From contig CAKUPH010000011.1 in the NCBI GenBank assembly GCA_934675115.1, positions 1-38,297 of the forward strand: a DNA stretch of 38,297 nt. Direction: 5' to 3'. Below, in pieces: positions 24,242-32,444 of this stretch. Position 1 is the stretch's first letter; every line of letters begins with the position of its first letter. The DNA is from an uncultured Oscillospiraceae bacterium (lineage in GTDB: Bacteria; Bacillota; Clostridia; Oscillospirales; Oscillospiraceae). The translations under genes were made by a program, and so were the position numbers. The notes under the pieces are model-generated. The model searched no databases and was not told where the DNA came from. It saw only the letters and a list, made by a program, of their open reading frames with translations.

Positions 24242-25219
24242 TTGCTCAAGTATATTATCAAACGCATTCTTATCATGATCCCTATGCTGCTGGTGGTCAC
24301 GTTTATCGTATTTTCTCTGATTTCCATGTCCGACGTGGATCCCGGCCGCAGCAAGCTCGGCCCGGAGGCCAGTCAGGAGCTGGTGGACGAGATGAACCAT
24401 AAATACGGTGTGGACCAACCCTTCCCCATCCGCTATCTCAAGTGGGTCTGGGGCGCGATCCGTCTGGATTTCGGCGACTCCTGGTACTATGACCATCCTG
24501 TGTCCATGGACATCGCGGCCCGCTTTCCCAACACCATCAAGCTCACCCTTTTAAGCATCGGCATCGCCCTGATCATCGGCATCCCTCTGGGGGTGCTGGC
24601 GGCGGTGAAGCAGTACTCCGCAGCCGACCGGGTGTTCAGTACGCTCTCCATGCTTCTGGCCGCCATCCCCACCTTCTGTATCGCCACCATCGGCGTGCTG
24701 GTTTTCTGCTGGAAGCTCCATTGGGTCCCCGCCACAGGCGTCGTGAACGGCTGGAAGAGCTGGATCCTGCCCTCGCTGACCCTCGGCATCTCCTACTCCG
24801 CCAGCTTCCTTCGCTTTACCCGGTCCGCCGTGCTGGATACCATCCGTCAGGACTATATCCGCACCGTCCGTTCCAAGGGCGTGCGGGAGCGCAAGGTGAT
24901 CTGGGGTCACGCCTTCCGCAACTCTCTTCTGCCCCTGATCACCATTACCGGCATGATGCTGGGCGGTCTTCTGGGCGGAGCGGTCATTATGGAAAGCGTG
25001 TTTGTCATCCCCGGACTGGGCACCCTCGTCATGAACGCTATCAACCAGTACGACATGCCCATGACCATGGCGGCCATCACCATGCTGGCGGCCATATACA
25101 TGCTGATCATGCTGATTGTGGATATTCTGTACGCCGTGGTAGACCCGCGCATCCGCGCCAGATACACCTCGGCGAAAAAGAAAAAAGCGCCTGCAAAGGC
25201 AGAAGGAGGCACGGCCTGA
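24242..25219 (+). CDS. ABC transporter permease, DppB-like (importer 2)
   Basis: Membrane subunit of 325 residues. The start is a TTG at 24242 preceded by AAGGGGG, and the encoded LLKYIIKRILIMIPMLLVV matches DppB N-termini and importer 1. The loop motif YGVDQPFPIRYLKW and the EAA loop YIRTVRSKGVRERKVIWGHAF are present. The C-terminus is a Lys/Ala-rich tail. Its TGA overlaps the ATG of the next permease by one base. Confidence 0.92.
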   Translation: MLKYIIKRILIMIPMLLVVTFIVFSLISMSDVDPGRSKLGPEASQELVDEMNHKYGVDQPFPIRYLKWVWGAIRLDFGDSWYYDHPVSMDIAARFPNTIKLTLLSIGIALIIGIPLGVLAAVKQYSAADRVFSTLSMLLAAIPTFCIATIGVLVFCWKLHWVPATGVVNGWKSWILPSLTLGISYSASFLRFTRSAVLDTIRQDYIRTVRSKGVRERKVIWGHAFRNSLLPLITITGMMLGGLLGGAVIMESVFVIPGLGTLVMNAINQYDMPMTMAAITMLAAIYMLIMLIVDILYAVVDPRIRARYTSAKKKKAPAKAEGGTA

Positions 25220-26082
25220 TGAAAGTTAAACGACGCAGCTCCTTTTCGGAGGCATGGATGCGTCTTCGCAAAAACAAGCTGGCTATCATCTGCCTTGCTA
25301 TCGTGTGTATTCTGATCCTGATCGCCATTTTTGCCGATCTGATCATTCCCTACGAGAATGCCATTGCGAACAACTCCGCCGCGAAATTTGCCAAGCCCAG
25401 TGCCGAGCACTGGTTTGGCTGTGACAATCTGGGACGCGATCTGTTTGCCCGCGTCATTCACGGGTCCCGGGTATCCCTGCTGCTGGGCTTCGGCGCTACG
25501 GCCGTGGCTACCGTGGCGGCCTCTCTGCTGGGTTCCGCCGCCGCCTTCCTCGGCGGCAAGTTCGACACTGTGGTCATGCGTCTGGCGGATATTCTCAGCT
25601 CCATCCCGCCCATCCTGCTGTCGCTGGCCATTGCCGCCGGCTTCGGCAGAGGTCTGCCGCAGCTGGTCATCTCCATTGCAATCGGCTCTCTGCCCGGCTA
25701 TGTCCGAATCGTGCGCTCCACGGTTCTGGGTATCTCCGGTCAGGAGTACATTGAGGCGGCCCGCTCCATGGGCTTTGGCACCGGGAAGATCATCGTCTCC
25801 GAGATTTTACCCAATGCCCTGAGCACCATTCTGGTGCAGGCCACGATGATGGTGTCCGCCAACATCCTGTCCGGCACTATGCTCTCCTTCCTTGGTCTGG
25901 GCGTTCCCGTCCCCCGGCCGGAGTGGGGCGCCATCATGTCCGACGGTCTGGAGTACATCCGTTACGCGGCTCATCTCGTCATTTTCCCCACGATTTTTAT
26001 CGCCATTACAGCGCTCTCAATCAATATTCTCGGCGACGGTCTGCGCGATGCCTTTGATCCGCGGCTGAAGGGAAAGGCATAA
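25219..26082 (+). CDS. ABC transporter permease, DppC-like (importer 2)
   Basis: Membrane subunit, 287 residues. ATG 25219 overlaps the DppB stop (TGATG) and has AGAAGGAGG upstream. Longer in-frame extensions are shadows of DppB. It shows the DppC features SEAWMRLRKNKLAIICLAI, EHWFGCDNLGRDLFARVIHG and the EAA loop EAARSMGFGTGKIIVSEILP. Equivalent in order and size to the importer 1 subunit. Confidence 0.92.
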   Translation: MKVKRRSSFSEAWMRLRKNKLAIICLAIVCILILIAIFADLIIPYENAIANNSAAKFAKPSAEHWFGCDNLGRDLFARVIHGSRVSLLLGFGATAVATVAASLLGSAAAFLGGKFDTVVMRLADILSSIPPILLSLAIAAGFGRGLPQLVISIAIGSLPGYVRIVRSTVLGISGQEYIEAARSMGFGTGKIIVSEILPNALSTILVQATMMVSANILSGTMLSFLGLGVPVPRPEWGAIMSDGLEYIRYAAHLVIFPTIFIAITALSINILGDGLRDAFDPRLKGKA

Positions 26083-26091
26083 GGTGATGAT

Positions 26092-27105
26092 ATGAGCGAA
26101 AAATTATTGGAAATCAATGATCTGCGCATTGAATACGCCACGGAGAACGGGCCGGCAAGGGCGGTTAACGGGATCACTTTCTCTCTGGATCGCGGCCAGT
26201 CCATGGGGCTGGTCGGCGAGACCGGCGCCGGCAAAACCACCACGGCTCTGTCGATTCTGCGCCTGCTGCCCAAGTATACGGCCAAAATCACCGGCGGTGA
26301 AATCCGCTTTGACGGGCGGGACGTCATGTCGGTCAGCGAGGCCGAGATGCGCACCATCCGGGGCGGCCGGGTGGCCATGATATTTCAGGACCCCATGACC
26401 AGTCTGGACCCGGTCATCACCGTGCGCGACCAGATCGCCGAGGTGCTGCTCCTTCACAGCGATGGTCTGGACCGGACAAACATAGACGCCGAGGTCGGCC
26501 GTATTTTGGAGATGGTGGGAATCCCCGCCGCCCGGATGCATGAATACCCCCACCAGTTCTCGGGCGGTATGAAGCAGCGCGTGATGATCGCCATCGCCAT
26601 CGCCTGCAACCCGGAGCTGCTCATTGCCGACGAGCCCACCACCGCTTTGGACGTGACCATTCAGGCTCAGGTGCTCTCCATGATGCGCAAGCTCAAGCGC
26701 GAGCTTCACTCCGCGCTCCTGCTCATCACGCATGATCTGGGCGTGGTGGCCAGTATCTGCGATATCATCGGCATCATGTATGCGGGGGAAATCGTGGAGT
26801 TCGGTACTCTGGAGGATATTTTTGACCCGGAGAAAAAACACCATCCTTACACAGTGGGGCTGTTCGGCTCCATCCCGAACCTGACTACGGAAGCCAAGCG
26901 GCTCTCTCCGATCCCCGGGCTGATGCCCGACCCGACCGATCTGCCTGCGGGGTGCTGCTTCGGCCCCCGGTGTCCCCACTACGACCCCGCGCGCTGCGGG
27001 AGCACCGACCACGCGGAAAACGCGGATGCCCGCATGGAAATTCCGGTCGCCCAGAAGGGGCAGCACCAAATCAGATGCGTCATGTATACCGACGCCGACC
27101 TTTAA
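26092..27105 (+). CDS. Dpp/Opp-type ABC ATPase, DppD-like (importer 2)
   Basis: 337-residue ATPase. Walker A GETGAGKTT (Ala and Thr variants), Q-loop FQDPMTSLDP, signature FSGGMKQRVMIA and Walker B LLIADEPTTALDV are present. A C-terminal oligopeptide-transport region with GCCFGPRCPHYDPARC follows. It lies 9 bp after the permease gene with AAGGTGAT before the ATG. It works with the next ATPase as a heterodimer on the inner face of the membrane. Confidence 0.92.
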   Translation: MSEKLLEINDLRIEYATENGPARAVNGITFSLDRGQSMGLVGETGAGKTTTALSILRLLPKYTAKITGGEIRFDGRDVMSVSEAEMRTIRGGRVAMIFQDPMTSLDPVITVRDQIAEVLLLHSDGLDRTNIDAEVGRILEMVGIPAARMHEYPHQFSGGMKQRVMIAIAIACNPELLIADEPTTALDVTIQAQVLSMMRKLKRELHSALLLITHDLGVVASICDIIGIMYAGEIVEFGTLEDIFDPEKKHHPYTVGLFGSIPNLTTEAKRLSPIPGLMPDPTDLPAGCCFGPRCPHYDPARCGSTDHAENADARMEIPVAQKGQHQIRCVMYTDADL

Positions 27106-27121
27106 CGTGGAGGAATCCGTC

Positions 27122-28114
27122 ATGAGTGATATTTTGCTTCAATGCAACCACCTGAAAAAATACTTCCCCACTCCGGCCGGTTACCTCCACGCGGTGGACG
27201 ACATCAACCTGACCATCCCCCGGGGCAAAACTCTGGGCATCGTGGGCGAGTCCGGCTGCGGTAAGTCCACCTTGGGTCGCTGCATCCTGCGGCTGATCGA
27301 GCCCACCTCGGGCGAGGTCCTGTTTGACGGCCGCGATGTAACCAAGATGGATCAAAAGGAACTGCACAAGATGCGCCGGGAGATGCAGCTCATCTTTCAG
27401 GACCCTTACGCCTCTCTGAACCCGAGAAAAACAGTGTTCCAAACGATTTCTGAGCCAATGCGGATTTACGGCATCTGCAAGGACAAGGCCGAGCTGGAGC
27501 ATCGCACGCTGGAGCTGATGGACACGGTGGGCCTGTCCGACCGATATATCAACACCTATCCCCACGAGATCGACGGCGGCCGCCGCCAGCGCATCGGCAT
27601 TGCCCGCGCCCTGTCTCTGGATCCGAAATTTGTGGTGTGCGATGAGCCGGTCTCCGCTCTGGACGTGTCCATTCAGGCTCAGATCCTGAACCTGATGATG
27701 GACCTTCAGGATAAGATGGGGCTGACCTATATGTTCATCACCCACAATCTCTCGGTGGTCAAGCACATCTCCGATGAGATCGCCGTGCTCTACCTCGGCC
27801 AGATGGTAGAGCGGGCCCCCAGAAACGAGCTGTTCTCCAATCCCGCCCATCCCTATACGCAGGCGCTGCTCAGCGCCATTCCCATCCCGGCCTTGGGGTA
27901 TAAGGACAAGGAGCCGGATCTCATCCGCGGCGAGGTGACCTCCCCGATCAATCCCAAGCCGGGCTGCCGGTTTGCCCCTCGCTGTCCCTATGCCACCAAG
28001 CGGTGTCAGGAGGAGCAGCCCATGCGCGATTTGGGAAACGGGCACATCGTGGCCTGTCACCGCTGCGGCGGAGCTCTGGCGGGCGAGCCCGCTGCGGAGA
28101 CGGCCGTTGGCTAA
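27122..28114 (+). CDS. Dpp/Opp-type ABC ATPase, DppF-like (importer 2), altered signature motif
   Basis: 330-residue partner ATPase. I chose ATG 27122 with TGGAGG eight bases upstream. The in-frame extension to 27026 overlaps DppD. Walker [11 protein letters not shown]-loop [12 protein letters not shown], Walker [14 protein letters not shown] and the switch His in FITHN are all normal. The signature reads [16 protein letters not shown], so the usual Ser of SGG is Asp. Because each ATP site uses the signature of the partner, one of the two sites may be degenerate or tuned. The C-terminal Cys-rich oligopeptide region is present. Confidence 0.92.
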   Translation: MSDILLQCNHLKKYFPTPAGYLHAVDDINLTIPRGKTLGIVGESGCGKSTLGRCILRLIEPTSGEVLFDGRDVTKMDQKELHKMRREMQLIFQDPYASLNPRKTVFQTISEPMRIYGICKDKAELEHRTLELMDTVGLSDRYINTYPHEIDGGRRQRIGIARALSLDPKFVVCDEPVSALDVSIQAQILNLMMDLQDKMGLTYMFITHNLSVVKHISDEIAVLYLGQMVERAPRNELFSNPAHPYTQALLSAIPIPALGYKDKEPDLIRGEVTSPINPKPGCRFAPRCPYATKRCQEEQPMRDLGNGHIVACHRCGGALAGEPAAETAVG

Positions 28115-28151
28115 GTCCTGTACAAACGCTATTTTGAAAGGAAAATCGCAC

Positions 28152-29006
28152 GTGGAAATTCGCAATATTTGTGTTGTGGGCGGCGGCCGCATGGGGCGTC
28201 AGATTGCCATGAACGCCGCGGTATACGGCTATGGCGCCGCGGTGTATGATGTCGCTCCCGCTGTTTTGGAGGACGTGAAGAAATGGGCGCGGGAATATCT
28301 GGCCGGCCGTGTCGAGAAGGGCCGCCTGACACAGGAGCAGGCGGATGCCGTTCAGGGCCGTTTCCGTGTGGAAGAGGATCTGGCAAAGGCCTGCGAGGGC
28401 GCCGACTGCGTCATTGAGGCCGTGGTCGAGATCGAGGACGTCAAGCACAAGCTCTTTCAGCAGCTGGACGGCATCGTGGGCAAGGACGTGATCCTGTGCA
28501 CCAACTCCAGCGTTATGGTGTCCTCGATGTTTGCCAAGGATGTGTCCAACCCGTCCCGCCTGTGCAACATGCATTTCTACAATCCCGCGCTGGTCATGAA
28601 GTTCGTGGAGGTCGTTCAGGGCCCCCATTGTTCTGACGAGACCGCCAAGGCCGCTTATGACTTCTGTGTCAACACCGGCAAAAAGCCCATCTGGCAGAAA
28701 AAGGAGATCCCCGGCTTTGCCGGCAACTTCCTGATCGCCGGCCTCACCGAGCGCGCCCACTATCTGGTTCAGAACGGCTACTGCACGTTTCAGGACGTGG
28801 ATATCGCAATGGAAGAGGGCTTCCATCATCCCATGGGCCCCTTCCACCTGAACGATCTGACCGGCATCAATCTGAGCTTCGACCTGATGAAGGCCCAGTA
28901 CGAGGCCACCGGCAAGAAGCCGGACATGTACGACGTCTTTGAGGATCTGGTCAAGCGGGGCCGTTTCGGACGGTCCGTAGGCCATGGTTTTTATGATTAC
29001 GAATAA
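28152..29006 (+). CDS. 3-hydroxyacyl-CoA dehydrogenase family enzyme, copy 2 (probable beta-hydroxy acid dehydrogenase)
   Basis: 284 residues. I chose the GTG start at 28152 (AAAGGAAAA upstream) because the product then aligns from residue 1, without gaps, to the paralogue at 4398-5252. Rossmann motif CVVGGGRMGRQIA, TNSS near 117-120, His141 and Glu153 in HFYNPALVMKFVEVV, and Asn192 in GFAGN. It sits directly before the BKACE gene (18-bp gap). That order suggests it makes the beta-keto acid that BKACE cleaves, as the 3-hydroxy-5-oxohexanoate dehydrogenase does for triacetate lyase in phloroglucinol breakdown. A role on an acyl-CoA is the alternative. Confidence 0.88.
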   Translation: MEIRNICVVGGGRMGRQIAMNAAVYGYGAAVYDVAPAVLEDVKKWAREYLAGRVEKGRLTQEQADAVQGRFRVEEDLAKACEGADCVIEAVVEIEDVKHKLFQQLDGIVGKDVILCTNSSVMVSSMFAKDVSNPSRLCNMHFYNPALVMKFVEVVQGPHCSDETAKAAYDFCVNTGKKPIWQKKEIPGFAGNFLIAGLTERAHYLVQNGYCTFQDVDIAMEEGFHHPMGPFHLNDLTGINLSFDLMKAQYEATGKKPDMYDVFEDLVKRGRFGRSVGHGFYDYE

Positions 29007-29024
29007 AGAGCAAGGAGCAGTTTT

Positions 29025-29882
29025 ATGAAAAAAGTCATTATTTCCGCGGCTCTGACCGGCACCGCCGGCAGCAAGGCGCAGTCCCCGGACATCCCCATCA
29101 CCCCGGAGGAGATCGCGGCTGACACTGTGGCGGTGGCCAAGGCCGGCGCCTCCATGGTCCATATCCACGTCCATGACGAGGAGGGCCGCCCCACCATGGA
29201 CACCAAGTATTTCCGCGCCGCCTTTGAGGCGGTCAAGGAGGCCACCGAAAAGGCGGGGGTGGACGTCATTGTCAACCTGACCACCTCCGGCGGCAGCAAC
29301 GACAGCTTTCTCCGTCAGGAGCATCTGCGCCAGCTTCGTCCCGAGGTGTGCTCCTACGATGCGGGCACCTTCAACTGGGCTCTGGGCGGCATGTTTGAGA
29401 ACAGCCCCGATTTTCTGGTGGAGCTTGGCAAGACCACGCAGCAGTATGACATCAAGCCCGAAATCGAGATCTTTGACGCGGGTATGCTGAGCAACGCCAT
29501 TGCTTACACCGGCTACAAGGTGCTCAAGGCTCCCTGCCATTTCCAGTTTGTGCTCGGCGTGGTGGGCGCTATGGCCGGTACCGTGGAAAATCTGGAATAT
29601 CTCCACCGCCATCTGCCCGTCGGGTCTACTTGGAGCGTCACCGGCATCGGCAAGGCCCATCTTCCCATGCTGCTTGCCGGTCTGGCTCTGGGCTGCGACG
29701 GCCTGCGGGTGGGCATGGAGGACAACCTCTACCTGTCCAGGGGCGTAAAGGGCACCAATGTGCAGCTGGTGGAGCGGGCTGTCGCGATCGCGCGTCTGGC
29801 AGGCCGTGAACCGGCCACTGCCGACGAGGCGCGGCAGATGCTGGGGATCACCCGCCACGCGCTGGCCGAGTATCAGGGATAA
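29025..29882 (+). CDS. Beta-keto acid cleavage enzyme (BKACE, DUF849 family)
   Basis: Zn-dependent enzyme that converts a beta-keto acid plus acetyl-CoA into acetoacetate plus the shortened acyl-CoA, as in 3-keto-5-aminohexanoate cleavage enzyme, 3-dehydrocarnitine cleavage enzyme and triacetate acetoacetate-lyase. 285 residues, the normal length. Zn ligands His46 and His48 lie in MVHIHVHD, and Glu232 in LRVGMEDN near the end of the barrel. The N-terminus IISAALTGTAGSKAQSPDIP is typical of the family. AAGGAGC precedes the ATG. The family has very many substrate types. The adjacent hydroxyacid dehydrogenase and the upstream cyclase suggest the keto acid arises from an opened ring. Confidence 0.93.
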   Translation: MKKVIISAALTGTAGSKAQSPDIPITPEEIAADTVAVAKAGASMVHIHVHDEEGRPTMDTKYFRAAFEAVKEATEKAGVDVIVNLTTSGGSNDSFLRQEHLRQLRPEVCSYDAGTFNWALGGMFENSPDFLVELGKTTQQYDIKPEIEIFDAGMLSNAIAYTGYKVLKAPCHFQFVLGVVGAMAGTVENLEYLHRHLPVGSTWSVTGIGKAHLPMLLAGLALGCDGLRVGMEDNLYLSRGVKGTNVQLVERAVAIARLAGREPATADEARQMLGITRHALAEYQG

Positions 29883-29915
29883 CCGCCCTCCGGGTGGCAT
29901 CCCCTGACTCGGCTT

Positions 29916-29944
29916 GGGGCATGATGCCATAGACATCATGCCCC
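29916..29944 (+). promoter_or_regulatory. Stem-loop between BKACE and family III CoA-transferase genes
   Basis: GGGGCATGATG (29916-29926) and CATCATGCCCC (29934-29944), 7-base loop. It is followed by a short AAAATTTTT stretch 8 bases later rather than directly. Probably a partial terminator or RNA processing site that separates the CoA-transferase from the rest of the sigma-54 operon. No clear promoter is seen in 29945-29987. Confidence 0.5.
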
Positions 29945-29987
29945 TCCGCGGAAAATTTTTATCAAATTATCAGATCAGGAGAATTCT

Positions 29988-31154
29988 ATGGAAGCAAATC
30001 GGAAACTGCTTGACGGACTGCTGGTGGTGGAGCTGGCCACCTACGTGGCCGCCCCTACCTGCGGAAAGCTGTTGGCGGATTTGGGAGCGCAGGTTATCAA
30101 GGTGGAGTCTCCTCCTTACGGCGACGCCTGGCGCTATGGCTACGAAGTCAAGGCAAACCGGGTCAATGCCCGGTTTGAGGTGTGCAACTCCGGGAAAAAG
30201 AGCGTTCTGCTGGATTTGAAAACGGCAGACGGCATGGCTGCTATGCAAAAGCTGATTGCCAAGGCGGATATTTTTATCACCAATACCCGCGGCAGGTCGC
30301 TGCGCCGGTTGGGGCTGGATCATGAAACACTGCGCGCGCGCTATCCGCGGCTGATTTACGCATGGCTTACCGCATACGGCCCTGAGGGGCCGGACGCGGA
30401 TGCTCCCGGCTTTGACGCGGTGGCCTTCTGGGCCAAGGCCGGCTATACGGCGGATATGAGCGTAAAGACCGACAACAGCTATCCGGCCTTGACCCCCCTT
30501 GGAGCCGGAGACACCGTGACGGGAACCATGCTGTACGCCACGATACTCACCGCTCTGCTCCGCCGCTCCGTCACCGGAGAGGGAGACTTTGTCACCACCT
30601 CTCTCTACAACGCCGGCATCTGGTCAGCCTGCGGCATGATTGCCGTGGCCAGAAATATGCCGGGGATCGCGCCGGTACGCAGAGAAGAGTGCTCTCCGGA
30701 AAGTTCCCCCTTCTTGTGCGCGGACGGCGAGTGGGTCATGTGCTGCATCTTGGAGTACGACCGGTACGCTCCGGCGCTGCATCGGGCGCTGGGGTATCCG
30801 GACCTGCTGCATGATCCGCGGTTTGACACTCCGGAAAAGCGGATGCTTCACAACGGCGAGATCATGGATCTCTTTGCGGCGTCCTTTGCCGCCAAGCCCG
30901 CCGACGAATGGGTTCGCATCCTTTCTGGTCTGGATATTGTGTGCACCCGTCTCAACCACTTCTCCGAGGTGGCGGACAACGAGCAGGCGTGGGCCAATGG
31001 CTATCTGCAGCGGGTCAACTACCCCAACGGCGAGGAATACATTTATCCCTGCCCTCCCTTCCGTATGGAATCCCAGACACCGGCGCTGCTGACAGCCGCC
31101 CCGAAGCTGGGTGAGCATACGCGGGAGATCCTCGAACTTCTGGATAAGGCATGA
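29988..31154 (+). CDS. Family III (CaiB/BaiF-type) CoA-transferase, copy 1
   Basis: Transfers CoA between carboxylic acids through an aspartyl intermediate, cytoplasmic, interlocked dimer in the family. 388 residues. The N-terminus LLVVELATYVAAPTCGKLLADLGAQVIKVE is the family signature, and the catalytic Asp is Asp175 in PLGAGDTVTG. AGGAGAATTCT precedes the ATG. It ends the sigma-54 operon or forms its own unit behind the hairpin at 29916. It is homologous to the minus-strand gene at 32445-33668, but the two are clearly diverged. It may activate the imported acid, or move CoA from acetoacetyl-CoA. Confidence 0.9.
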   Translation: MEANRKLLDGLLVVELATYVAAPTCGKLLADLGAQVIKVESPPYGDAWRYGYEVKANRVNARFEVCNSGKKSVLLDLKTADGMAAMQKLIAKADIFITNTRGRSLRRLGLDHETLRARYPRLIYAWLTAYGPEGPDADAPGFDAVAFWAKAGYTADMSVKTDNSYPALTPLGAGDTVTGTMLYATILTALLRRSVTGEGDFVTTSLYNAGIWSACGMIAVARNMPGIAPVRREECSPESSPFLCADGEWVMCCILEYDRYAPALHRALGYPDLLHDPRFDTPEKRMLHNGEIMDLFAASFAAKPADEWVRILSGLDIVCTRLNHFSEVADNEQAWANGYLQRVNYPNGEEYIYPCPPFRMESQTPALLTAAPKLGEHTREILELLDKA

Positions 31155-31160
31155 ACGGTA

Positions 31161-31204
31161 AAAGCCATCCCCGTATCCGCTTTCGCGGATACGGGGATGG
31201 CTTT
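31161..31204. terminator. Bidirectional terminator between convergent CoA-transferase and lactonase genes
   Basis: AAAGCCATCCCCGTATCCGC (31161-31180), TTTC loop and perfect complement (31185-31204) followed by T on the plus strand and by T (from the A run) on the minus strand. Confidence 0.9.
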
Positions 31205-31247
31205 TTATCCTGCCGATTACGGGAATGCTTGGGGGACTGCGCAAGGC

Positions 31248-32213
31248 TCATCCCCGCAGGGGGATCTGCTCCAGATAACGTCTGGGGTTTTCCCGCATGA
31301 TTTTCTCGAACTGCCCGTGTGTAACGCCCTCCCGCTCCAGCAGGGCGGGCATGATCTCAAACACCTGACTGTAATCGCCGATCATACCGCTTTCGTCGGT
31401 GTGCGCCACCGGCGCCATGGCAATGCCGAAATCAGAGATGACCGCGCTGTCGTGGGAGAGGAAGATCTGATCCTCATACCCCTCCCGGCACAGAGCGCCC
31501 ACCATTTCAGCCAGATTTTCGTAGGAGTTGAGGGTGGGGAAGCCGATCTGATCGCAGCCCACATACACGCCCTTTTCGCACAGCGCCCGCACGTAGTCCA
31601 AATCATTGGAGGAAAACGCGTGGCCGATTACGATCTTGTGCGGCGGTATGCCGTACCCCAGCAAGATGTCCGCCTGCTCCAAGCCGTAACGCTCCTCGGC
31701 GTTTGCGTGGGTGATGATGGGCACGCCGGTCTCTGTTGAGGCGATGGCGGCGGCCGCGATCATCATCTGATTGGTCTGGCTCAGGCCGAAGGGGACATCG
31801 GTGGCGCATTTGACCAGCGCGGCCTTGCTGTCCGTGCCCATAATCCCCTGCGTGATTTCCCGGATATAAAACCGCGCCAGATAATAGGGGTCCGTTCCAA
31901 TATGCATCCAGGGAACCTCGTCAAAATAAACGCCGGTGGTGGCGATCACATGGATCCCGGCCAGCTCCGCCGCCCGCCGCACCGCCTGTATATTGCGGCC
32001 CAACGTGATGGGGCTGGCGTCCACAATGGTGTTCAGCCCGTATTTCTTGAGCCGCTCCACGTGGTCAACGAATTTCCGGATGCTGGCCTCCTGATCCCAC
32101 CAGTCCGGGAATGCCCCGGCGAATACGGGCGAGATATTAAAGATATGCTCATGCATCAGTGTAGCGCCCAGATCAGAGGTATCTGCCGGGCCGTTTACGG
32201 TATTGATCTTCAA
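31248..32213 (-). CDS. Phosphotriesterase-like hydrolase (probable lactonase/esterase)
   Basis: Binuclear-metal amidohydrolase-superfamily enzyme, 321 residues, cytoplasmic. Ligands all present: His21 and His23 in MHEHIF, the bridging Lys135 in ALVKC, His169 in IITHA, His198 in VIGHAF and Asp255 in FLSHDS. I chose the TTG at 32213 because GGAGGAG lies six bases before it and the predicted transcription start (near 32237) leaves no room for a ribosome site in front of the ATG at 32231. Most bacterial members with this motif set hydrolyse lactones, not phosphotriesters. A role in opening a lactone or ester of the pathway substrate is inferred. Confidence 0.85.
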   Translation of the reverse strand: MKINTVNGPADTSDLGATLMHEHIFNISPVFAGAFPDWWDQEASIRKFVDHVERLKKYGLNTIVDASPITLGRNIQAVRRAAELAGIHVIATTGVYFDEVPWMHIGTDPYYLARFYIREITQGIMGTDSKAALVKCATDVPFGLSQTNQMMIAAAAIASTETGVPIITHANAEERYGLEQADILLGYGIPPHKIVIGHAFSSNDLDYVRALCEKGVYVGCDQIGFPTLNSYENLAEMVGALCREGYEDQIFLSHDSAVISDFGIAMAPVAHTDESGMIGDYSQVFEIMPALLEREGVTHGQFEKIMRENPRRYLEQIPLRG

Positions 32214-32243
32214 GAGGACTCCTCCATTCATCCAGTGTGTGCC

Positions 32244-32272
32244 ATTATACGCTTTCCCGGCCTGCCGCGCAA
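32244..32272 (-). promoter_or_regulatory. Sigma-A promoter of the phosphotriesterase-like gene
   Basis: Minus strand TTGCGC (32272-32267), 17-bp spacer, consensus TATAAT (32249-32244). It gives a short leader and supports the TTG start at 32213. Confidence 0.65.
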
Positions 32273-32364
32273 AGCCTTTCTGCCAATCACGGCGCCCGCG
32301 CGCCAACCGGCCGCCCGGCCAAGCCGCGAGATCGAATCCGGCAGGCTGGCGTTATGCCGGCGCC

Positions 32365-32434
32365 GCCGCCCTGTCACAGGGCGGCTTGCTTGGCCGGACA
32401 CGGACCGCGCCGCGGGATGACCGCGTCCGGCCAA
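32365..32434 (-). terminator. Two consecutive GC-rich stem-loops after the minus-strand CoA-transferase gene
   Basis: TTGGCCGGAC (32390-32399) pairs with GTCCGGCCAA (32425-32434). GCCGCCCTG (32365-32373) pairs with CAGGGCGGC (32377-32385). They start 11 bases after the gene's stop on the minus strand. No T run follows, so efficiency as a terminator is uncertain. Otherwise the 231-bp gap 32214-32444 holds only the lactonase promoter. Confidence 0.5.
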
Positions 32435-32444
32435 CGCGAATCCC

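Noticed and set aside
28152..29882. Simple carnitine degradation (dehydrogenase + BKACE)
   Set aside because: The dehydrogenase next to BKACE is of the hydroxyacyl-CoA type, not the carnitine type, and the operon starts with a cyclase-family hydrolase that carnitine breakdown does not need. Not excluded for the enzyme at 13805.
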